Assembly (NCBI RefSeq): GCF_017498545.1
Contig: NZ_CP071793.1
Span: 1,116,001 to 1,180,000, forward strand
Origin: Sulfidibacter corallicola
Lineage (GTDB): Bacteria > Acidobacteriota > Holophagae > Acanthopleuribacterales > Acanthopleuribacteraceae
Direction: 5' to 3'
DNA length: 64,000 nucleotides
The position numbers and the translations under genes are program-made. The notes below the pieces were generated by a model. That model did not search any database. It was not told the DNA's origin and saw only the letters and a list, made by a program, of their open reading frames with translations. Positions 38,024 to 44,096 of this stretch are shown here, piece after piece (position 1 is the first letter of the stretch; each line of letters starts with the position of its first letter).

Positions 38024-39269
38024 CCAGGTTCCTTCCTTTGACCTCGGCCAGGTCGCGACCGGCGTTGCCTTCCGCGGTGAAGTAGCCCGCCGCTTTTTTC
38101 GCTTCGATCTCCACCCGCGCATCGTCGGGGACCAGGTCGTCGGGGATGGAGACGCGGTGTCCCACTTCGATGCCGCTGTTGACGATCGCCCGATACTTCA
38201 TGTCGCTCATCGAAATCAGGTTGTGGATCTTGCGAATGCCGAACCAATGCAGGACGTCCGGCATCAGTTCCTGAAAACGCGCGTCTTGAACGCCGGCGAC
38301 ACATTCGGTTCGATGGAAATAGGTGGCCGCGCTGTCGCCGCCTTCCTGACGTTTGCGCGCGTTGTAGACCAGGAACTTGGTGACTTCGCCCAGGGCCCGG
38401 CCTTCCTTGCGGTAATACACGATCAGGCCCGATCCGCCTCGTTGGGCGCAGCGCACGGCTTCCTCGATGCCGTGGATCAGGTAGGGGCGGCAGGTGCAGA
38501 TATCCGAACCGAACACGTCGGACCCGTTACATTCGTCGTGAACCCGGCAGGTGAGTTCCACTTCCGGCTTGGACAGGTTGGAGAGCGAGCCGAAGATGTA
38601 GGCCGTCGTGCTGCCGATCGGCGGCAGGAGGACCTTCAAATCGGGACGGGTCACCAGTTCGGGGAACATGCCGCCCGTCTCCTGGAACAGGATCTTGCGC
38701 AGGATGCCCTCTTCGATACCGAACCTCTTGGCCAGGCCTGGCAGATACCAGACCGGTTCCAGAGCGGCCTTGGTCACCACCACGTCTTTGGTGGACGTGA
38801 TCACCTTGCCGTCGATTTCCAGCCGGCCGGCATCGATGGCATCGTCGATTTCCGGGATGCGCAGGTGGGCTTTGGTGATGGCGATCGTCGGTTGAATGTT
38901 GTAGCCGGAACCCAGCAGGTCGCGGTACTCGTGAGCGATGTGCGCGCCCCAGGGATCGATGGAGATGATCTTTTCGGGATCGAACCAGGACTGGTGGGGA
39001 CCCAGCTCATCGGTGGGCAGGGTATTGGTGAGATCGGGAATGTGATCTTGGGGATAGTTGCCGGAGGCGATCGACAGAGCTCGGTAGACCGTGTAGCCGC
39101 CGCTGTGGGAACCGATCGCGTTGCGGTTCTCCATGTTGTTGAAGGTCGCGATGACGGGTCCGCGTTCGCGAGGGTCGCGGGCGCCCCAGCGAATCGGAGG
39201 CGCGGCCTTGAAAATCTGGTCCACGTGCGAGGTGAGGATCACGTGGGTATTGCGTTTGATCATGTTCAT
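38016..39269 (-). CDS. URC1 family, GTP cyclohydrolase II-like uracil catabolism enzyme
   Basis: 417 residues. C-terminal half resembles RibA-type GTP cyclohydrolase II with the zinc triad Cys247, Cys258 and Cys260 (spacing C-x10-C-x-C as in RibA) in RVHDECNGSDVFGSDICTC. However, the RibA catalytic loop GEGRGIGL is replaced by YYRKEGRALGE, and there is a long extra N-terminal region (about 1-200), as in URC1. It is therefore expected to open the pyrimidine ring of a uracil nucleotide rather than GTP. Ribosome binding site AGGAGG. Coupled to URC4 and 13 bases after the aldehyde dehydrogenase gene. Confidence 0.92.
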   Translation of the reverse strand: MNMIKRNTHVILTSHVDQIFKAAPPIRWGARDPRERGPVIATFNNMENRNAIGSHSGGYTVYRALSIASGNYPQDHIPDLTNTLPTDELGPHQSWFDPEKIISIDPWGAHIAHEYRDLLGSGYNIQPTIAITKAHLRIPEIDDAIDAGRLEIDGKVITSTKDVVVTKAALEPVWYLPGLAKRFGIEEGILRKILFQETGGMFPELVTRPDLKVLLPPIGSTTAYIFGSLSNLSKPEVELTCRVHDECNGSDVFGSDICTCRPYLIHGIEEAVRCAQRGGSGLIVYYRKEGRALGEVTKFLVYNARKRQEGGDSAATYFHRTECVAGVQDARFQELMPDVLHWFGIRKIHNLISMSDMKYRAIVNSGIEVGHRVSIPDDLVPDDARVEIEAKKAAGYFTAEGNAGRDLAEVKGRNLDG

Positions 39270-39282
39270 GGCGCCTCCTGAC

Positions 39283-40758
39283 TTAGCTCATCCAGTTGTG
39301 GTCGGTTTGCATTTGCCATTTGGTCGTCACCTTTTTCAGATTCGACCAGAAATCCAGGCTGCTGGGGCCCGTGATGTCGCCGTGGCCGAATTTCGAATCG
39401 TTCATACCGCCGAAGGAAAAGGGTTCGCGCGGTACCGGAATGCCGATGTTGATGCCCACCATGGCGGCGCGCGCCGCGCGGGCGACCTTCTCGGCCATGG
39501 CTCCGTTCGACGTGAAAATGGAGGCCGCATTGCCGTACGGGTTTCCGTTCTCGACCGCGAGCGCCTCCGAAAGCGAGTCGCATCGAATGATGCTCAGGAT
39601 GGGTCCGAACAATTCGCGCCGTGCGGCCATGTGGGTGGGCTGCACCCGATCCAGGATCGTCGGCGGAAACCAATAGCCCTCGGGATAGTCGCCGGGCGGT
39701 TTGAAGTCTCCGCCCAGTACCCTGTCCGCACCCTCACTCGTCGCCTCCGCGACCGATTCGTTCAGGAACTGTACCTGTTCGTCGGTGATGATGGCGCCCA
39801 TGCTGTTGCCGAGCGTTTGGGACGATGCCCGCGCCACGATCTTTTCGATGATCGGGTCCACGTCGCCGACCGCCAGCAACACGCTGGCCGCCATGCACCG
39901 TTGACCCGCGCAGCCGGTGAACGAATCGCTGATGCCCACGGCACTCATGTCGGGGTCCGCGTCGGGTAGCAGAATGATGTGATTTTTTGCGCCGCCGAGG
40001 GCCAACACGCGCTTGCCGGACGCGCAACCACGGCGGTAGACCTGGCGGGCCGCCGCCGTCGAACCGACGAAACCGGCCGCGGCCACGCCCTCGTGATCCA
40101 GCAAGTACTCGACCGTGCGACGACCCCCTTGAACCACCGTGAAGACGCCGTCCGGCAAGCCGGCCTCGCGCAGGATCTCGGCGATCAGAATCGAGGTGAG
40201 CGGGGTCTTTTCCGAGGGTTTCCAGATAAAGGCGTTGCCCAGGGTCAAGGCGATGGGGATCATCCACATGGGAACCATCGCCGGGAAGTTGAACGGGGTG
40301 ATGCCCACCACGACGCCCAAGGGCTCGCGGCGGTATTCGCAAAACACGCCGCGCGAGACTTCCATGCGGGCGCCCTCGTCGAGGTTCTGCAGGCTCAGGG
40401 CGAATTCCAGGACTTCGATCCCTTTCATCAGCCCGGCGCGGGACTCGGCCAGGGTCTTGCCGTTTTCCAGGCTGATCCGCTGGGCGATTTCGTCCTGGTC
40501 TCTCAACAACAGCTCGCGAAATCGAAACATGATCCGCGTTCGCTCTTTGATGGGAAGTTCGGCCCATTGGGGTTGTGCCTTTCCGGCTGACGCGACGGCC
40601 TCGCTCACGTCAGCCAGGTTACTCTCTCGTGTTCGTCCCACCACCGATCCCGAATAGGGGCTGTAGATATCAATGAAATCACCGTGGGCGGGGACCCATT
40701 TACCGGCAATAAAGTTGGAACATGTGATTTGGTGATCGGGAATACGAACTCGATTCAT
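39283..40758 (-). CDS. (methyl)malonate-semialdehyde dehydrogenase, CoA-acylating type
   Basis: 491 residues from the ATG at 40758 (MNRVRIPDHQ); GGAG nine bases upstream. Aldehyde dehydrogenase superfamily with the MMSDH-type active site GCAGQRCMA (nucleophile near Cys288), the NFPAMVPMWMIPIAL cofactor loop and a conserved ELFGPIL motif. MMSDH enzymes convert malonate or methylmalonate semialdehyde plus CoA and NAD to acetyl- or propionyl-CoA. First gene behind the strong promoter at 40820-40848 and directly followed by URC1. In this context malonate semialdehyde from uracil-derived 3-hydroxypropionate is the likely substrate (inference). Confidence 0.9.
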   Translation of the reverse strand: MNRVRIPDHQITCSNFIAGKWVPAHGDFIDIYSPYSGSVVGRTRESNLADVSEAVASAGKAQPQWAELPIKERTRIMFRFRELLLRDQDEIAQRISLENGKTLAESRAGLMKGIEVLEFALSLQNLDEGARMEVSRGVFCEYRREPLGVVVGITPFNFPAMVPMWMIPIALTLGNAFIWKPSEKTPLTSILIAEILREAGLPDGVFTVVQGGRRTVEYLLDHEGVAAAGFVGSTAAARQVYRRGCASGKRVLALGGAKNHIILLPDADPDMSAVGISDSFTGCAGQRCMAASVLLAVGDVDPIIEKIVARASSQTLGNSMGAIITDEQVQFLNESVAEATSEGADRVLGGDFKPPGDYPEGYWFPPTILDRVQPTHMAARRELFGPILSIIRCDSLSEALAVENGNPYGNAASIFTSNGAMAEKVARAARAAMVGINIGIPVPREPFSFGGMNDSKFGHGDITGPSSLDFWSNLKKVTTKWQMQTDHNWMS

Positions 40759-40819
40759 AGGCACTATCTCCATGAGGGTTGTTGGTCAAAATGAGGGGGT
40801 CAAATTTGAGAAAAACCCT

Positions 40820-40848
40820 ATTATACCCCTGGCTGGAGAAAGTGCCAA
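40820..40848 (-). promoter_or_regulatory. near-consensus sigma-70 promoter of the uracil-catabolism operon
   Basis: Minus strand: -35 TTGGCA (40848-40843), 17-base spacer, perfect -10 TATAAT (40825-40820). About 60 bases upstream of the aldehyde dehydrogenase start. Best promoter match seen in the window. Confidence 0.75.
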
Positions 40849-40850
40849 AT

Positions 40851-40863
40851 TTTTGTTACAAAA
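40851..40863. promoter_or_regulatory. candidate operator palindrome next to the -35 box
   Basis: TTTTGTTACAAAA, a perfect palindrome of 6+1+6 bases two bases upstream of the -35 element, in an AT-rich stretch. The core TTGT-n-ACAA resembles GntR/FadR-type or other HTH-regulator sites. No regulator gene is adjacent. Confidence 0.45.
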
Positions 40864-40980
40864 TTGTTGAATTTAATTGAGGAGTTGAATTTACTTTTGT
40901 TTGCCTGTTGTAGAGAAAGCGCAGAAAATCCGTCCTCGCCGCGTGCTTCACCGGCGGGTGGAGAACGGATCCGGAGCCGA

Positions 40981-41895
40981 TCAAAGTGCTTCGGTTTCTT
41001 CGTGACCGGCCAGGAATTCCAGGGCCAGACTCAGGGCCTGGGTTCCGTGGTGACCGCCGCCGCGGGCCTGAACCGCCAGGTAGAGCTGGTGAACCAGTGC
41101 CAGCCCGGGCAACGATATTTTCATTGCGGCCGCTTCCTGTAGGGCGATGCCCATGTCCTTGATGAAGTGGTCCACGAAGAAACCGGGATCGAAATTGCGG
41201 GCCAGGATGCGCGGTGCCAGATTGTCCAGGGTCCAGCAACTCGCCGCGCCCTTGGAGATCGACCGCAGCATGGTCTCCAGGTCCAGGCCCGCGCGCGTGC
41301 CGTAGAGCAGGCTCTCGCAGACGCCGATCATGGTTCCCGCGATCGCGATTTGGTTGCACATCTTGGTGTGTTGGCCGGAGCCGGCCGGGCCTTGATACAC
41401 GATATTTTGGCCCATGATCTCGAAGTACGGGGTGACTCGGGCCAATGCCTGTTCGTCGCCGCCAACCATGATCGAGAGTCGCCCCTCGCGCGCGCCGACG
41501 TCGCCGCCGGAAACGGGCGCGTCCAGTGCGTGGGCACCGCGTTCCGCCGCGGCCTCGGCGATGCGTGCCGAAAGGGAAGGGGAGGTGGTCGTCATATCCA
41601 CGCAGACGGCATCCCGATCGAGCCCCGACAGGACACCATCCGAGCCGAAATAGACCTGCTCCACATCCTCGGGATACCCGACGATGGTGAAAACCGTGTG
41701 GGCCGAGGCAGCCGCTTCGGCCGGTGAATTGCACCAGGTGGCACCTCTCTCGAGCAAGGGGGCCGATTTGGATTTGGTTCGGTTGAACACGAAGACCCGG
41801 GCGCCTCGGTCCATGAGCCGCTCGCACATCGAGCGTCCCATGACACCGGTTCCGATCCAGGCGATGGGGGGCAGATCCTTGAGAATTTGTTCCAT
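40981..41895 (-). CDS. 3-hydroxyisobutyrate/3-hydroxypropionate dehydrogenase family protein
   Basis: 304 residues from the ATG at 41895 with AAGGAAG seven bases upstream. Beta-hydroxyacid dehydrogenase family: Rossmann IAWIGTGVMGRSM, substrate loop DAPVSGGDVGAREG, catalytic Lys178 in GQHTKMCNQ, and KDMGIAL (Lys246). Oxidises 3-hydroxyisobutyrate or 3-hydroxypropionate-type acids to semialdehydes, or reduces semialdehydes. Its position just upstream of the malonate-semialdehyde dehydrogenase/URC operon suggests it handles 3-hydroxypropionate, with valine catabolism as the alternative. Separated from the operon promoter by about 130 bases. Confidence 0.88.
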   Translation of the reverse strand: MEQILKDLPPIAWIGTGVMGRSMCERLMDRGARVFVFNRTKSKSAPLLERGATWCNSPAEAAASAHTVFTIVGYPEDVEQVYFGSDGVLSGLDRDAVCVDMTTTSPSLSARIAEAAAERGAHALDAPVSGGDVGAREGRLSIMVGGDEQALARVTPYFEIMGQNIVYQGPAGSGQHTKMCNQIAIAGTMIGVCESLLYGTRAGLDLETMLRSISKGAASCWTLDNLAPRILARNFDPGFFVDHFIKDMGIALQEAAAMKISLPGLALVHQLYLAVQARGGGHHGTQALSLALEFLAGHEETEAL

Positions 41896-42271
41896 GGGGG
41901 GACTTCCTTGGCAGGCGATTTTCACAATCGGTTGGCGTTGATGAACGGGCCGGTGCGGACGCATGCGGTCCGACCGGGAGTGGGGACTCCTGAAGGTGCG
42001 CTCCCGGGGAGGCCGGCCTGGATTGCGATCGGTTGGCCACGAACGAATCGCCGACGATTCGTTCGTGGCCGTCCAGCAACAGGTTTTTGAGAAATAGTTC
42101 CTCGGACTGGTCGAGTAGCCAGTGCGGACTGGACGGGCTACCCGGTGATCAGGTTTTGGCTAATTTACTGTTGATAAAAGCCTTGTTGAGACCTGGCACC
42201 TGAAAGTCGATACCGTGTCCATCCAGGCGAACCAACTTGGCGAATACGGTTTTTCGCTTTCTGGTTGGGCG
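41896..42271. other. intergenic region with hairpin and dispersed repeat
   Basis: 376 bases without a gene. Contains a perfect 16-bp-stem hairpin (42035-42070), a weaker inverted repeat (GTAGCC ... GGCTAC near 42115-42141) and the second copy of the dispersed repeat at its right end. Confidence 0.7.
42035..42070. repeat. perfect 16-bp inverted repeat with a 4-base loop
   Basis: GGCCACGAACGAATCG (42035-42050), loop CCGA, CGATTCGTTCGTGGCC (42055-42070). No T tract adjoins on either strand (the nearest T5, plus strand, starts about 12 bases later), so it is not a standard terminator. May be a transcription-end hairpin, an mRNA-stabilising structure or a protein-binding palindrome. Confidence 0.85.
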
Positions 42272-42275
42272 CTAG
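42182..42275. repeat. dispersed hairpin repeat, copy 2
   Basis: Second copy of the element at 25781-25874. Inverted arms GTGTCCATCCAG (42215-42226) and CTGGTTGGGCGC (42261-42272) still pair through nine Watson-Crick and two G-T pairs with one mismatch. It overlaps the stop codon of the SDR gene, so it again sits at the 3' end of a minus-strand gene in the same orientation as copy 1. Confidence 0.8.
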
Positions 42276-42967
42276 CTATGTCCTCGGAGCGGAAGGGATG
42301 CGCCGGTAATGTGCCAGGAACTGGGGTCGGCCAGGAAGAGAATCGTTTTGGCCACGTTTTCTCCGGGCACCCAGGTGGAGAAATCGGCGTCGGGCATGCC
42401 GGTGCGGTTGGCCGGGGTGTCCATGATGGTGGGGAGGATGGCGTTCACCGTGATCTTGGTAGCTAGGGTTTCCTCGGCCATGGCCTCCGTCAGGGCGATG
42501 ACCGCGCGTTTGGCGGTCGTGTAGGCCGCCATGCCGCCGATACGCTGAACCGCGGCGAACGAGGCGACGTTGACGATGCGCCCTTCGCCGACGGCATCCA
42601 TGGCGCGCAGGGCTTGGCGGCTGGTGAGGAAACAGGTGCTCAGGTTGATGTCGATCATTTTCTGCCAAGCGGACAGCTCCGTGTCTTTGACCGCGGCCAT
42701 GTCGAACCCGCCCGCGATGTTGGCGACCACGTAGGGCGTGCCCACTTTTTCGAACCATGCCTGGACTTCGGTCTCGTCCAGCAGGTTCACCTTGTCCGTG
42801 TGAAACCGATCGCTGTTCTCGAGATCGGCCGGCAGCCGGTCCAACTCCTCGGCGACGATGTAGCTGCTGTAAACGTCCGCGCCGGCCTCGAGGAAGGCGC
42901 TGGAGACGGCAGTACCGATTGCGCCCGTCCCGCCGGTGACCATTACTTTTTTTCCTTGAAACGTCAT
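42272..42967 (-). CDS. short-chain dehydrogenase/reductase
   Basis: 231 residues from the ATG at 42967 with AGGAG seven bases upstream. Classical SDR: TGGTGAIG cofactor loop (11-18), NIAGG, catalytic Ser136, Tyr149 and Lys153 (YTTAK). NAD(P)-dependent reductase or dehydrogenase; substrate unknown. Lies 118 bases after the zinc-type reductase gene and may be co-transcribed. The C-terminus (LPLRGHS) and stop codon touch the dispersed repeat, so the last residues could have been altered by insertion of that element. Confidence 0.9.
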   Translation of the reverse strand: MTFQGKKVMVTGGTGAIGTAVSSAFLEAGADVYSSYIVAEELDRLPADLENSDRFHTDKVNLLDETEVQAWFEKVGTPYVVANIAGGFDMAAVKDTELSAWQKMIDINLSTCFLTSRQALRAMDAVGEGRIVNVASFAAVQRIGGMAAYTTAKRAVIALTEAMAEETLATKITVNAILPTIMDTPANRTGMPDADFSTWVPGENVAKTILFLADPSSWHITGASLPLRGHS

Positions 42968-43085
42968 GTCACGACTCCTGCGGCACACCTCGGAAGGGAG
43001 ATGTGCGGTGAAATTGGGATAGAACCGATTCGGTGGTCGGCGATGTCCGGCGGACCCACGGGGGAGCGGACCGGGATTCGAAGGG

Positions 43086-44096
43086 TTAGATGCGAACCAC
43101 GATCTTGCCGAAGTGGCGGCCCGCGGCCATGACTTCAAATGCCGAGGAAGCCTGGTCCAGGCCCTCGAACACGCGATCGATCACGGGCTCCAGGCGATGT
43201 TCGGCCAGAAACGCGAGGTAGGCCTTGAAATCGGCGCGGCTGCCCACCAGGATGCCCTGGACGCGAATTTTTTTCATGATGACCGAGGTCAGGTTGACGG
43301 GCGTGTTCTGGGCGGCGAGCACGCCGATCAGGGCGATCCGGCCGCCGACGCGAGCCGATTTGACCGAGCGGTCGAAGGTGCCGTCGCCGCCCACTTCCAC
43401 GACCAGGTCGACGCCGCCGGGAGCCAGGGCCAGCACCTCTTTCTCCCATTTGGGGTGGGTGCGGTAGTTGATCGTGTGATCGGCGCCCATCTCTTTGGCG
43501 CGCGCCAGTTTTTCGTCCGAACTGGAGGTGATGATCACTTCGGCGCCCAGTGCCTTGGCGATCTGCAACGCCATGATGCTCACGCCGCCCGTTCCCAGAA
43601 GGAGCACGCGGCTGCCGCGTTCGATGCCGCCTTCGGTCACCAATGCCGTCCAGGCGGTGAGCCCGGCGACCGGCAGGGTGGCGGCCTGGTCGTAGTCCAG
43701 GTAATCGGGCAGTTTCAGCCAGGCCTGGCGCGGCAGGACGCGTTCTCGGGCCAGCATGCCGTCGACCGGGCCTCCGAGCGTGGTGTTCAGAAGCATGGAG
43801 CCGGGCTCGCCTTCTTCCCAGTCGGGAATCATCGTCGAGCAGACTCGATCGCCGACGTTCAGGTCCTCGACTTCCGAGCCCACTTCCAGCACTTCTCCGG
43901 CGCCGTCGCTGCAGGGAATCAGGGGCAGGCCGAGGCGTGGGTTGTATAGGCCTTGAATCATCAGCAGATCACGGTAGTTCAGCGATGCCGCGTGGATGCG
44001 GACGCGCACGTCTTGCGGGCCAAGCGAGGCCTGGGGACGGTCCTGGAGGCGCAAATGCTCCAGGCCGAAGGTATCGAATGCAGCTACTTGGATCAT
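43086..44096 (-). CDS. MDR superfamily NAD(P)-dependent alcohol dehydrogenase/quinone reductase
   Basis: 336 residues. GroES-like N-terminal domain (ASLNYRDLLMIQGLYNP, IPCSDGAGEVLEVGSEV) and Rossmann domain (VLLLGTGGVSIMALQIAKALGA). Catalytic zinc ligands of alcohol dehydrogenases are not all present, so it is probably a zinc-independent quinone/enone reductase-like member. Start overlaps the stop of the upstream MFS-acyltransferase gene by four bases (ATGA); AAGGAG lies eight bases upstream. Coupled translation suggests a shared envelope-lipid or detoxification context. Confidence 0.88.
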   Translation of the reverse strand: MIQVAAFDTFGLEHLRLQDRPQASLGPQDVRVRIHAASLNYRDLLMIQGLYNPRLGLPLIPCSDGAGEVLEVGSEVEDLNVGDRVCSTMIPDWEEGEPGSMLLNTTLGGPVDGMLARERVLPRQAWLKLPDYLDYDQAATLPVAGLTAWTALVTEGGIERGSRVLLLGTGGVSIMALQIAKALGAEVIITSSSDEKLARAKEMGADHTINYRTHPKWEKEVLALAPGGVDLVVEVGGDGTFDRSVKSARVGGRIALIGVLAAQNTPVNLTSVIMKKIRVQGILVGSRADFKAYLAFLAEHRLEPVIDRVFEGLDQASSAFEVMAAGRHFGKIVVRI

